From NCBI RefSeq assembly GCF_041262565.1, contig NZ_JBGCCJ010000001.1, positions 4,092,001 to 4,156,000 of the forward strand: 64,000 nucleotides of DNA. The letters are read 5' to 3'. Below the pieces are notes generated by a model. It made no database searches, was not told where the DNA came from, and was given only the letters and a program-made list of their open reading frames with translations. The position numbers and the translations under genes were made by a program. The DNA is from Leifsonia sp. EB41 (lineage in GTDB: Bacteria; Actinomycetota; Actinomycetes; Actinomycetales; Microbacteriaceae). Shown here in pieces: positions 24,403-34,065 of this stretch (position 1 is its first letter; every line of letters begins with the position of its first letter).

Positions 24403-24447
24403 GTGTTCGCGGGTCTGCTCCTTCTTAGCCGCCGCGGCGAGTCCTAA
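24403..24447 (+). CDS. leuL: Leucine leader peptide (attenuator)
   Basis: GTG TTC GCG GGT CTG CTC CTT CTT then AGC CGC CGC GGC GAG TCC TAA encodes a 14-residue peptide (MFAGLLLLSRRGES) with four consecutive Leu codons, two of them the CTT codon rare in this GC-rich genome. Such a peptide ahead of leucine biosynthesis genes senses charged tRNA-Leu by ribosome stalling. A hairpin begins inside the Arg-Arg-Gly-Glu codons, so ribosome position would decide whether it forms. The gene is too short for normal gene callers. Leucine leader elements are known in actinobacteria; this one is placed before leuCD. Confidence 0.82.
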   Translation: MFAGLLLLSRRGES

Positions 24448-24470
24448 TCCTCAGGCCACCCTCGCCGCGG
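24432..24470 (+). promoter_or_regulatory. Hairpin of the leucine attenuator
   Basis: CCGCGGCGAG (24432-24441) and its exact complement CTCGCCGCGG (24461-24470) form a 10-bp stem with a 19-base loop. The stem starts inside the leader peptide and the loop contains its stop. No T-tract follows; a short palindrome CCGTCGACGG (24474-24483) comes next. Control could act on termination or on folding around the leuC start. Confidence 0.6.
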
Positions 24471-24516
24471 AGTCCGTCGACGGCTGAACCGTGAACGAAG
24501 CTCAAGGAGTACCGAG

Positions 24517-25993
24517 ATGACGACGCAGCACAGTCCGCTGACCCTGGCGGAGAAGGTGTGGCGAGACCACCTGGTCGTGAAGGGTGAGGACGGCACGCCC
24601 GACCTCATCTACATCGACCTCCACCTGGTCCACGAAGTGACAAGCCCGCAGGCGTTCGACGGCCTGCGCATGGCCGGGCGCCCGGTCCGCCGCCCCGACC
24701 TCACGATCGCGACCGAGGACCACAACACGCCGACCATCGGCATCGACCGGCCGATCGCCGACCTGACCAGCCGCACGCAGATCGAGACGCTGCGCCGCAA
24801 CGCCGAGGAGTTCGGCGTCCGGCTGCACTCGCTCGGCGACATCGAGCAGGGCATCGTGCACGTCGTCGGCCCGCAGCTCGGCCTCACCATGCCGGGCATC
24901 ACGGTCGTCTGCGGCGACTCGCACACCTCCACGCACGGTGCGTTCGGCGCGATGGCGTTCGGGATCGGCACCAGCGAGGTCGAGCACGTGCTCGCCACGC
25001 AGACCCTGCCGCTCAAGGCGTTCAAGACCATGGCCATCACCGTCGAGGGCGAGCTGCGCCCCGGCGTGACGGCGAAGGACATCATCCTCGCGGTCATCGC
25101 GAAGATCGGCACAGGCGGCGGCCAGGGCTACGTGCTCGAGTACCGCGGGAGCGCCATCCGCGCCCTCTCGATGGAGGGCCGCATGACGATCTGCAACATG
25201 TCGATCGAGGCCGGCGCCCGCGCCGGCATGGTCGCGCCGGACGAGACCACCTACGCCTACCTGAAGGGTCGTCCGCACGCGCCGGAGGGCGCCGACTGGG
25301 ACGAAGCCGTCGCCTACTGGGACACGCTCGCCACGGACGACGACGCGGTCTTCGACGCCGAGGTCTACCTCGACGCCGCCGCGATCGAGCCGTTCGTGAC
25401 CTGGGGCACCAACCCCGGCCAGGGCGTCTCGCTGAGCGAGTCCGTCCCGGACCCGGCGGCGATCGCCGAGCCCAACGCTCGCGCCGCCGCCGAGCGCGCG
25501 CTGGAGTACATGGACCTGGGCCCCGGGGACGCCGATGAAGAGCATCCCGGTCGACGCGGTGTTCATGGGCTCCTGCACCAACAGCCGCATCGAGGACCTC
25601 CGGGCCTTCGCCTCCGTCATCAAGGGTCAGAAGAAGGCCGACAACGTTCGCGTGATGGTCGTCCCCGGCAGCGCCCGCGTGCGCATCGAGGCCGAGGCCG
25701 AGGGCATCGACAAGATCGTCGAGGAGTTCGGCGCCGAGTGGCGGTTCGCGGGCTGCTCGATGTGTCTGGGCATGAACCCCGACCAGCTCGCGCCGGGGGA
25801 GCGCTGCGCCTCCACCTCGAACCGCAACTTCGAGGGCCGGCAGGGCAAGGGCGGCCGCACCCACCTGGTGTCGCCGCTGGTCGCGGCGGCCACGGCCATC
25901 CGCGGCACACTGTCCAGCCCGTGGGACCTGGAGCACGACGACGCCCCATCTCCCGATGGATCAGTGCCGTCCGGAGAGAAGGTGGGCGCCTGA
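24517..25993 (+). pseudogene. leuC: 3-isopropylmalate dehydratase large subunit, frameshifted
   Basis: LeuC isomerises 2-isopropylmalate to 3-isopropylmalate using a 4Fe-4S cluster. The first frame runs normally from [20 protein letters not shown] to YMDLGPG (bases 24517-25527). The continuation is one frame over, from [20 protein letters not shown] at 25535 to the stop at 25991-25993. Removing one G from CCCCGGGG (25521-25528) restores [15 protein letters not shown]. All three cluster cysteines (CTNSR and CSMC) lie after the shift, so the N-terminal fragment alone cannot work. AAGGAG precedes the start. The rest shows no decay, so the cause may be a homopolymer sequencing error, a very recent mutation or programmed slippage. 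Confidence 0.9.
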
Positions 25994-26592
25994 TGGAGAA
26001 GTTCGAGACCGTCACCGGTGTGGCCGTGCCGTTCCGCCGGTCCAACGTGGACACGGACCAGATCATCCCCGCCGTGTTCCTCAAGCGGGTCACCAAGACC
26101 GGCTTCGACGACGCGCTCTTCCACGAGTGGCGCAAGGATCCTGAGTTCATCCTCAACAACGAGGCGTACCAGGGCGCGAGCGTGCTCGTCGCCGGCGCCG
26201 ACTTCGGCACCGGGTCTTCGCGCGAGCACGCTGTCTGGGCGCTGCGGGACTACGGCTTCAAGGTCGTCCTGAGCCCCCGGTTCGCGGACATCTTCCGGGG
26301 CAACTCGGGCAAGCAGGGCCTGCTCACGGGCATCATCTCCGAGGAGGACGCCGAGCGACTCTGGGCGGCCATCGAGGCCGAGCCGGGAATAGCGGCGACC
26401 GTGGATCTGGTTGCCAAGACTGCGACCGTCGGTGAGGTCCAGGTGTCTTTCGACATCGACGACTACACTCGCTGGCGTTTGCTCGAAGGGTTGGACGACA
26501 TCGCTCTGACCCTGCGCGACGAGGCGCGAATCTCCGAATACGAAGCCGCCCGCGCAAGCTGGCGGCCCAAGACACTCCCGGTGAAACTTTGA
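25993..26592 (+). CDS. leuD: 3-isopropylmalate dehydratase small subunit
   Basis: This 199-residue partner of LeuC carries the swivelling aconitase domain. Recognisable parts are [21 protein letters not shown] near the start, the loop [17 protein letters not shown] and the strand [12 protein letters not shown]. Length matches the family. Its ATG overlaps the leuC stop by one base (TGATG), so translation is coupled. Because of the leuC frameshift, the leuC N-terminal frame happens to run open into leuD. leuD itself is intact. Confidence 0.95.
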   Translation: MEKFETVTGVAVPFRRSNVDTDQIIPAVFLKRVTKTGFDDALFHEWRKDPEFILNNEAYQGASVLVAGADFGTGSSREHAVWALRDYGFKVVLSPRFADIFRGNSGKQGLLTGIISEEDAERLWAAIEAEPGIAATVDLVAKTATVGEVQVSFDIDDYTRWRLLEGLDDIALTLRDEARISEYEAARASWRPKTLPVKL

Positions 26593-27959
26593 ACTCACTT
26601 CTTCAGGACGCTCAGGCGGCAGGCGCGCACGTCGGTCTCACGGCCGACCGCATCACGATCAACGGCGGTATCCCTCTGCGGGGCCGCATCGAGGTGCGCG
26701 GAGCCAAGAACTTCGTCACCAAGGCGATGGTCGCCGCCATCCTGGGCGAGGGCCCGAGCGTGCTGCGGAACGTCCCGAACATCAGCGATGTCCGGGTCGT
26801 CCGCGGCCTCCTCGAGGTCCACGGCGTGAAGGTGACCGACGGCGCGGAGGAAGGCGAGCTCCTGCTCGACCCCAGCGCGGTCGAGACGGCCCACATGGCC
26901 GACATCGACGCGCACGCCGGGTCGAGCCGCATCCCGATCCTGTTCTGCGGTCCGCTGCTGCACCGGCTGGGCGAGGCGTTCATCCCCGACCTCGGCGGCT
27001 GCCGCATCGGCGACCGCCCGATCGACTACCACCTGGAGGTGCTGCGCAAGTTCGGCGCCGTGGTCGACAAGCTCCCGAGCGGAATCCGGATGACGGCCCC
27101 CGAGGGCCTGCACGGCGCCAAGCTCGAGCTCCCGTACCCGAGCGTCGGCGCTACCGAGCAGGTGCTGCTCACCGCCGTCCGCGCGGAGGGCATCACCGAG
27201 CTCAAGGGCGCGGCGATCGAGCCCGAGATCATGGACCTGATCAACGTCCTCCAGAAGATGGGCGCGATCATCTCGGTCGACACCGACCGCGTGATCCGCA
27301 TCGAGGGCGTCGACAAGCTCGTCGGCTACAGCCACACCGCGCTGTTCGACCGCAACGAGGCCGCGAGCTGGGCCGCTGCGGCCCTCGCGACCAGCGGCGA
27401 CATCTACGTCGGCGGCGCCCGCCAGCCCGAGATGCTGACCTTCCTCAACGTCTTCCGCAAGGTCGGCGGCGCGTTCGAGATCCACGACGACGGCATCCGC
27501 TTCTTCCACCCCGGTGGACCGCTGAAGCCCGTCGTGATCGAGACCGACGTGCACCCCGGCTTCATGACCGACTGGCAGCAGCCGCTTGTGGTCGCGCTGA
27601 CCAAGGCGGAGGGCGTGTCGATCGTCCACGAGACCGTCTACGAGCAGCGTTTCGGCTTCACCGACGCGCTCATCGACATGGGCGCGAAGATCCAGGTCCA
27701 CAAGGAGTGCCTCGGCGGCCACGACTGCCGCTTCGGCCAGCGCAACTTCAACCACTCCGCGGTCATCATGGGCCCGGTGGCGCTGACCGGCGCCGACGTG
27801 GAGATCCCGGACCTGCGCGGCGGCTTCAGCCACCTCATCGCCGCCCTGTCGGCGGAGGGCCAGTCGACCGTCAGCAACGTCGGCATCATCAGCCGCGGGT
27901 ACGAGAAGTTCATCACCAAGCTCGAACTGCTCGGAGCGGACTTCGTCCTCGCGGGGTGA
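26589..27959 (+). CDS. murA: UDP-N-acetylglucosamine 1-carboxyvinyltransferase
   Basis: MurA performs the first committed step of peptidoglycan synthesis, adding enolpyruvate from PEP to UDP-GlcNAc. The 456-residue protein has the two-domain EPSP-synthase fold: [20 protein letters not shown] at the start and the active-site loop [14 protein letters not shown] with Cys present, the form normally inhibited by fosfomycin. [11 protein letters not shown] lies near the end. It has short extra segments (for example [19 protein letters not shown]) beyond classic MurA. The start is a TTG overlapping the leuD stop; a later start is not obvious. It leads the murA-plsC-gpsA-ddlA cluster. Confidence 0.93.
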   Translation: MNSLLQDAQAAGAHVGLTADRITINGGIPLRGRIEVRGAKNFVTKAMVAAILGEGPSVLRNVPNISDVRVVRGLLEVHGVKVTDGAEEGELLLDPSAVETAHMADIDAHAGSSRIPILFCGPLLHRLGEAFIPDLGGCRIGDRPIDYHLEVLRKFGAVVDKLPSGIRMTAPEGLHGAKLELPYPSVGATEQVLLTAVRAEGITELKGAAIEPEIMDLINVLQKMGAIISVDTDRVIRIEGVDKLVGYSHTALFDRNEAASWAAAALATSGDIYVGGARQPEMLTFLNVFRKVGGAFEIHDDGIRFFHPGGPLKPVVIETDVHPGFMTDWQQPLVVALTKAEGVSIVHETVYEQRFGFTDALIDMGAKIQVHKECLGGHDCRFGQRNFNHSAVIMGPVALTGADVEIPDLRGGFSHLIAALSAEGQSTVSNVGIISRGYEKFITKLELLGADFVLAG

Positions 27960-27975
27960 GGCCCGCGATAATGGG

Positions 27976-28794
27976 ATGGTGCCCCATCCCGATGAACCCG
28001 TGAACCCGCCTGCGTCCGAGCACTCCCAGAATTCCGAGCACTCCGCGAAGAGGGAGCGCTCGGAGAAGAGCCGGCCCTCGATCTTCTGGGTGCTGGCCGG
28101 CCTGATCATCCCGCTGGGGAGCCTGCTCGCCCGGTTCCGGATCACCGACGGTCAAAAGCTCCCGCGGCACGGCGCGTACATCATCTCGCCGAACCACTAC
28201 AGCGAGATCGACCCGGTGATGATCGGCATGGTGGTCTGGAAGCTCGGCAGGCTGCCGCGGTTCCTCGCCAAGGAGAGCCTGTTCCGCATCCCCGTCGCCG
28301 GCTGGTTCCTGCGCAAGTCCGGGCAGGTCCCGGTGGCGCGCGGCGGTTCCGGGCGCGGCGCCGCACCGCTGGCCGAGGCGCAGAAGATCGTCGACGACGG
28401 CAAGGTCGTCATCATCTACCCGGAGGGTTCGCTCACCCGCGACCCCGACATGTGGCCGATGCGCGGCAAGACCGGCGCGGCCCGCATGGCGCTGGAGCAC
28501 GACCTCCCGGTGATCCCGATGGCGCACTGGGGCACCCAGCAGGTCATGGCGCGCTACGCGAAGAAGATCAGCTTCTTCCCGCGCAAGACCATCGAGGTCA
28601 AGGTCGGCGACCCCGTCGATCTTTCGGCGTTCAAGGGCCGCAGTCTCGACCAGGCGACCCTCACCGAGGCGACCGACGTGATCATGGCCGCCATCACCGC
28701 ACTGCTGGCGGACCTGCGCGGCGAGAAGGCGCCGGAGGCCCGTTGGGACCCGGCGGCGCACAACCAGAAGGAGACCGGCCGCTTCGATGGCTGA
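27976..28794 (+). CDS. plsC: 1-acyl-sn-glycerol-3-phosphate acyltransferase
   Basis: This 272-residue membrane-associated enzyme would acylate lysophosphatidic acid to phosphatidic acid. The acyltransferase boxes are NHYSEID (the H-x4-D catalytic motif), a helix with SLFRIPVAGWFLRKSGQVPV, YPEGSLTRD and a final VIPMAHWGT. The N-terminal 30 residues are polar and may be disordered. Two starts are possible: ATG at 27976, or GTG at 27979, which lies 6 bases after GATAAT and fits leaderless expression. It overlaps gpsA by 8 bases, so the two steps of phosphatidic-acid supply are co-expressed. Confidence 0.9.
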   Translation: MVPHPDEPVNPPASEHSQNSEHSAKRERSEKSRPSIFWVLAGLIIPLGSLLARFRITDGQKLPRHGAYIISPNHYSEIDPVMIGMVVWKLGRLPRFLAKESLFRIPVAGWFLRKSGQVPVARGGSGRGAAPLAEAQKIVDDGKVVIIYPEGSLTRDPDMWPMRGKTGAARMALEHDLPVIPMAHWGTQQVMARYAKKISFFPRKTIEVKVGDPVDLSAFKGRSLDQATLTEATDVIMAAITALLADLRGEKAPEARWDPAAHNQKETGRFDG

Positions 28795-29840
28795 CAGGAA
28801 AGGCCGGACGGCCGCACCACCGACCACTCCTCCCCGCCGCGTCGCCGTGCTCGGCGCCGGAAGCTGGGGGACGACCTTCGCCAAGATCCTGGCCGACGGC
28901 GGCAACGACGTCGTCCTCTGGGCGCGTCGCCCGGAGCTCGCACGCGAGATCGAGGAGGTGAAGCGCAACAGCGACTACCTGGAGGGCATCAACCTCCCAC
29001 GCAACCTGCACGCGACCTCCCATCTGGGCGAGGCGATGCGCGGCGCCGAGCAGGTGTTCGTGTCGATCCCGAGCCAGACGCTGCGCTCCAACCTGGAGGC
29101 CATCGCACCCCATCTCGGTCCGGAGACCATCCTCGTCAGCCTCATGAAGGGCGTCGAGAAGGGCACCGGCCTGCGGATGAGCGAGGTGATCGCGCAAGGA
29201 CTCCCGATCGACGCCGAGCGGATCGCCGTCGCCTCCGGTCCCAACCTCGCGCTGGAGATCGCGCGCGAGCAGCCGACCGCCGCCGTGGTGTCGTCGGTGA
29301 GCCTGGAGACCGCCCAGGCGGTTGCGATGGCCGCCACCAACCGCTACTTCCGCAGCTTCGTGAACACCGACGTGATCGGCACGGAGTTCGGCGGCGTCCT
29401 CAAGAACCTGATCGCGGTCGCGATCGGGATCGTGGACGGCGTCGGCTACGGCGAGAACACGAAGGCGTCGATCATCACGCGCGGCCTGGTCGAGATGACC
29501 GACTTCGCCGTCGCCTACGGGGCGGAGGCCGTGACGCTCTCCGGCCTCGCGGGCCTCGGCGACCTGATCGCCACGTGCGAGTCGTCGCTCAGCCGCAACA
29601 ACACCGCTGGCCGGCTGCTCGGCCAGGGCTACAGCTTCAACGACGTCGTGAAGCAGATGAACCAGACGGCGGAGGGGCTCGCCTCGGTGGCGCCCATCCT
29701 GCGGCTGGCGGAGGAACGCGGCGTGGACATGCCGATCGTCCGCCAGGTGAGCCAGGTGCTCGCGGGCACGCTCGCCCCGAGGGACATCGCCCCGCACCTG
29801 ACCACCGACGACGATGAACCCCAAGGAGAGAGGACAACGG

Positions 29841-30935
<1,095 letters not shown>

Positions 30936-30952
30936 CGACGCGTCGCGCCGCG

Positions 30953-31005
30953 ATTCGTGCCGAATGTCGCGAATCGCGGCGGCATTCGCGACATTCGGCA
31001 CGAAT
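30953..31005. terminator. Perfect 22-bp inverted repeat between convergent genes; dispersed repeat copy
   Basis: ATTCGTGCCGAATGTCGC plus GAAT (30953-30974) is exactly complementary to 30984-31005, with a 9-base loop. It lies between the ends of ddlA and the DUF3515 gene and would stop transcripts from both sides. The arm sequence also occurs twice near 44.1 kb, so it belongs to a dispersed repeat family. Confidence 0.75.
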
Positions 31006-31015
31006 GTCGCGGTCG

Positions 31016-31525
31016 TCAGCGCGAGGGCGTCGGTGACGGCGTCGGCGGGGTGAGGCTCGTGTCGAGCGTCGAGAGGCACTTCTGGGTCTGCTTGATGGTC
31101 GAGATCGCGGAGGCGAACTCGGGGAGCACAGCGGCGTCGGAGGCCCCGGACACGTGGTCGATGATGACCTCCGTCGCCGGCGTGCGACCGAAGGTCTGGT
31201 AGACGACCTGCTTGGCCGCCGGATCCGACATCAGCACCCAGTCGACACCGCTCACGTTCACGCACGGCTTGGTGGTCGGCCCGATCGGCGGCACGCCGCA
31301 GCGCAGCAGCACGGCGGCCGGGTCGCCCCACGCTCCGGTCGCCTGCGCGTCGGTCTCGCGGCGGTCCTTGTCGGCCACCGAGTCGGGCAGCCGGACGGAG
31401 ATCTCGGCGCAGCCGGGGTCGTTCGCGTCGGCGGCGGGGTCGAGGGAGACCGTGGACGCGCACCCGGTCAGGGCGAGCGCTGCGGCGGCGAGCACGAGGG
31501 CGAGGGCGGAGCGGCGAGCGGACAT
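31016..31525 (-). CDS. DUF3515 lipoprotein
   Basis: This 169-residue secreted lipoprotein has signal peptide MSARRSALALVLAAAALALTGC, with the lipobox LTGC at about residue 22. The body has PGCAEISVRLPDSV, a Cys-containing LLRCGVPPIGPTTKPC and VDWVLMSDP, typical of actinobacterial DUF3515 proteins, which are often found next to ddl and thiL. A Pro/Thr/Ser tail closes it. The four non-lipobox Cys residues could form two disulfides. Function unknown; the genomic link suggests a cell-envelope role. Confidence 0.82.
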   Translation of the reverse strand: MSARRSALALVLAAAALALTGCASTVSLDPAADANDPGCAEISVRLPDSVADKDRRETDAQATGAWGDPAAVLLRCGVPPIGPTTKPCVNVSGVDWVLMSDPAAKQVVYQTFGRTPATEVIIDHVSGASDAAVLPEFASAISTIKQTQKCLSTLDTSLTPPTPSPTPSR

Positions 31526-31551
31526 CAGGATTCAGGCTACCGTTGTCAGTC

Positions 31552-32547
31552 ATGGTGGATTCTGGGAGCGCGGCCGACACCGTCGCGGGCGCGTCGGAAC
31601 GCGAGGCGCTGAAGCGCATCTTCCCGCGGCTGCCGGAGTCGTCGGCGACGCTCGTCGGGCCCGGTGACGACGCCGCGGTGCTCGCGGCGCCGGATGGCCG
31701 GTTCGTGGTGACCACGGACATGATGGTGCACGGCCCCGACTTCCGCCTGGCCTGGTCCACGCCGGAGGACCTCGGCTGGAAGGCCGCGGCGACCAACCTG
31801 TCCGACGTGGCCGCGATGGGCGCGGTGCCGACGGCCCTCGTGGTCGCGATCGCCGCGCCGCAGACCCTCCCGGTGTCCGCGCTGGAGCACATCGCGGACG
31901 GCTTCCGCGCGGCTTGCGCCGAGCTCGCGCCGGGGTGCGGCGTGGTCGGCGGCGACCTGTCGGCCTCCGACACGCTCACGCTCGCGGTGACCGCGTTCGG
32001 CGACCTGCAGGGGCGGGCCCCTGTCTTGCGGAGCGGCGCGCGTCCCGGCGACATGGTGGCGGTCTCCGGGAGTCTCGGCGCTGCGGCGGCGGGACTCCGG
32101 CTGCTCTTCGCGGAGGCGGTCGACGTGGACGGCGTGCCCGATCGCGACCGGTTCGCAGCGGTCGCCGCCGCCCATCCCGAGCTGGTCGCCGCCCAGTTGC
32201 GGCCCCGGCCTCCCGTCGCCGACGGCCCGCTGGCCGCGGACGCCGGAGCGACCGCGATGCTCGACCTGAGCGACGGCCTCGCCCTCGACGCCCGCCGCGT
32301 GGCGGAGGCGAGCGGGGTCGCGATCGACCTCGACCGCGCCGCCCTCGGCGACGACCCGCTCACCGCGCTGACCGGGGGAGAGGACCACGGCCTCCTCGCC
32401 TGCTTCCCTCCCGGCGCCGAGCTGCCGGGCGGCTTCCGTCGCGTCGGCACGGTCCGGGAGGGCGCGGGCCTGCTGGTCGACGGCCGCCCGTTCGACGAGC
32501 GCGGCGGCTGGGACCCGTACCTGGAGTGGGACGGCGCCGCCGGCTGA
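31552..32547 (+). CDS. thiL: Thiamine-monophosphate kinase
   Basis: ThiL makes thiamine diphosphate, the active cofactor, from thiamine phosphate and ATP. The 331-residue protein has the PurM-like ATP-binding signature: VGPGDDAAVLAAPDG, VTTDMMVHGPDF, WKAAATNLSDVAAMGAVPTA, the GGDLSASDTLTLAVTAFG strand and LDLSDGLALD. The first TACCGT box lies 8 bases before the ATG with no ribosome site. It is divergent from the DUF3515 gene (26 bases apart) and converges on rsmD. Confidence 0.93.
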   Translation: MVDSGSAADTVAGASEREALKRIFPRLPESSATLVGPGDDAAVLAAPDGRFVVTTDMMVHGPDFRLAWSTPEDLGWKAAATNLSDVAAMGAVPTALVVAIAAPQTLPVSALEHIADGFRAACAELAPGCGVVGGDLSASDTLTLAVTAFGDLQGRAPVLRSGARPGDMVAVSGSLGAAAAGLRLLFAEAVDVDGVPDRDRFAAVAAAHPELVAAQLRPRPPVADGPLAADAGATAMLDLSDGLALDARRVAEASGVAIDLDRAALGDDPLTALTGGEDHGLLACFPPGAELPGGFRRVGTVREGAGLLVDGRPFDERGGWDPYLEWDGAAG

Positions 32548-32555
32548 CGAGCTGA

Positions 32556-32605
32556 CTGACAGAACACGCCGTCGGCCCGCCGGCCGAGGCGGCGTGTCCT
32601 GTCAG
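32556..32605. terminator. Inverted repeat between convergent thiL and rsmD
   Basis: CTGACAGAACACGCC and GGCGTGTCCTGTCAG pair over 15 positions with one mismatch around a GC-rich loop that has further pairing (CGGCC). No T-tract on either side. It overlaps the last bases of rsmD and probably serves as a bidirectional terminator. Confidence 0.7.
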
Positions 32606-33183
32606 ATAGATCGTCGGGAGACGTAGTGGACGGCGGTCTCGCCGTAGGCGCGCGTGCGGTCGAGGACGAGGCCCTCGGGGAGGGTCGGCTCGCCGTCGCG
32701 AGTGCTGCGCTCGACGCAGACGAGGGCGTGCTCGGTCAGCAGCGGGACCAGTGCGGTGAGTACGGCGAGCAGCTCGGCGTCCGGGAGGTTGTACGGCGGG
32801 TCCACGAAGACCAGGTCGAAGCGCGCGGCGGACGATCCGGCTGCGGCCAGGTACGGCTGCACGGCGGTTGCCCGCACGTCCACTTCGGGCCGCGCGTCCT
32901 TCGGCGCCGCGCGCACGACGGCTTCGGCGTTCCGCCGGCAGATCGCCGCCGCCGCGGCCGACTTCTCCACGAGCAGCACGCGCGCGGCTCCCCGGCTGGC
33001 GGCCTCCAGGCCGAGCGCGCCCGAGCCGGCGAACAGGTCGAGCACATGCGCCCCGCGGACGGCGTCGCGCGCGTCCAGCCCGGAGAACACGGCTTCCCGG
33101 ACCCGGTCGCTGGTGGGGCGCGTGCCGCTCTTGGGCACCTGGAGCGTCAGCGAGCCGGCGAAGCCGGAGACGATTCGGGTCAT
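32602..33183 (-). CDS. rsmD: 16S rRNA (guanine(966)-N(2))-methyltransferase
   Basis: The 193-residue SAM-dependent enzyme methylates G966 (E. coli numbering) of 16S rRNA. Motifs: RIVSGFAGSLTLQVPK at the start, GTRPTSDRVREAVFSGL, SAM motif VLDLFAGSGALGLEAASRGA and the catalytic DPPYN (FVDPPYNLPD). Length matches the family. It is divergent from the TPR gene upstream of recG. In many bacteria rsmD neighbours coaD, as it does broadly here. Confidence 0.93.
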   Translation of the reverse strand: MTRIVSGFAGSLTLQVPKSGTRPTSDRVREAVFSGLDARDAVRGAHVLDLFAGSGALGLEAASRGAARVLLVEKSAAAAAICRRNAEAVVRAAPKDARPEVDVRATAVQPYLAAAGSSAARFDLVFVDPPYNLPDAELLAVLTALVPLLTEHALVCVERSTRDGEPTLPEGLVLDRTRAYGETAVHYVSRRSI

Positions 33184-33231
33184 AGCCCTCCGAGCCTAGC
33201 GGTGCCGCCGCGCCGCCCGCACAATAGGAGC

Positions 33232-34065
33232 ATGGACGAACGCCTCCCGCAGGCGGAACTCGACGCCCTGTGGCGGTATGACGACCCGATCGCCTCCGCC
33301 GAACGCTTCGCGATCGCTGCCGCCGAGCCCGACCGCGCCGAATTGGTGCGAGCCGAGCTGGAGACCCAGCGCGCCCGCGCGCTGGGCCTGCAGGGCCGGT
33401 TCGCCGAGGCGGACGGCTTGCTCGACTCCCTGGAGCCCGCGCTCGACACGCTCGCCGTGCGCATCCTGCTGGAGCGCGGCAGGCTCCGGAACACCGAGGG
33501 GCTGCGGTCGGAGGCCGTCCCGCTCTTCGAGAGCGCGCTGCTGGCCGCGCGGCGCGACGACGACACGTTCCTCGCGGTCGACGCCGCCCACATGCTCGCG
33601 ATCGCAGACCCCTCCCGATCCGAGCAGTGGACGGAGGAGGGCCTCGCGGAGCTCGCGAACACCACGGACCCGCGCACGCTGCGCTGGGGCGTCGCCCTGC
33701 ACAACAACCGGGGCTGGGCGCTCTTCGAGGCCGGTCTCCCGCACGAGGCGCTCGGCTCGTTCGAAGCTGCGCTGGAGGCGGCGGAGCGTTACGGCACGCT
33801 CGATCAGCAGTTCGCTGCCCGCTGGTCGCTCGCCCGCTGCCTGCGCGAGGTCGGCCGGTGGCAGGAGGCGCTCGACATCCAGGCCAGGCTCGCGGCCGAG
33901 CGTCCGGGGGAGAGCGACGTGACGGACGAGCTCGCGGCGCTCGCGGAGGTCGAGGCGCATGTGCGCGACACGGCTGTCCATGATGCGGTTGTCCCCGAAG
34001 CGCCTGTCCCCGACGAGCCTGTCCGCGACGCGGCGACGGAGGCGGCCCCTACGATCGAACCATGA
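33232..34065 (+). CDS. TPR-like helical repeat protein
   Basis: This 277-residue cytoplasmic protein is built mainly of tetratricopeptide-like helix pairs (ARALGLQGRFAEADGLLDSL, NNRGWALFEAGLPHEALGSF, WSLARCLREVGRWQEALDIQ), covering about residues 40-225. A low-complexity acidic/Pro/Val tail follows (PEAPVPDEPVRDAATEAAP). It probably mediates protein-protein contacts. CACAAT lies 6 bases before the ATG; GGAG also overlaps that interval. Its stop overlaps the recG start (ATGA), so the two are co-expressed, but no functional link is known to me. Confidence 0.8.
   Translation: MDERLPQAELDALWRYDDPIASAERFAIAAAEPDRAELVRAELETQRARALGLQGRFAEADGLLDSLEPALDTLAVRILLERGRLRNTEGLRSEAVPLFESALLAARRDDDTFLAVDAAHMLAIADPSRSEQWTEEGLAELANTTDPRTLRWGVALHNNRGWALFEAGLPHEALGSFEAALEAAERYGTLDQQFAARWSLARCLREVGRWQEALDIQARLAAERPGESDVTDELAALAEVEAHVRDTAVHDAVVPEAPVPDEPVRDAATEAAPTIEP

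Noticed and set aside
24517-26592. A single 691-codon LeuC-LeuD fusion protein
   Set aside because: The middle part after 25528 is leuC read out of frame and is not LeuC-like. The true leuC continuation is in another frame, and leuD has its own start at 25993. The fusion is an accident of the frameshift and the absence of stops.
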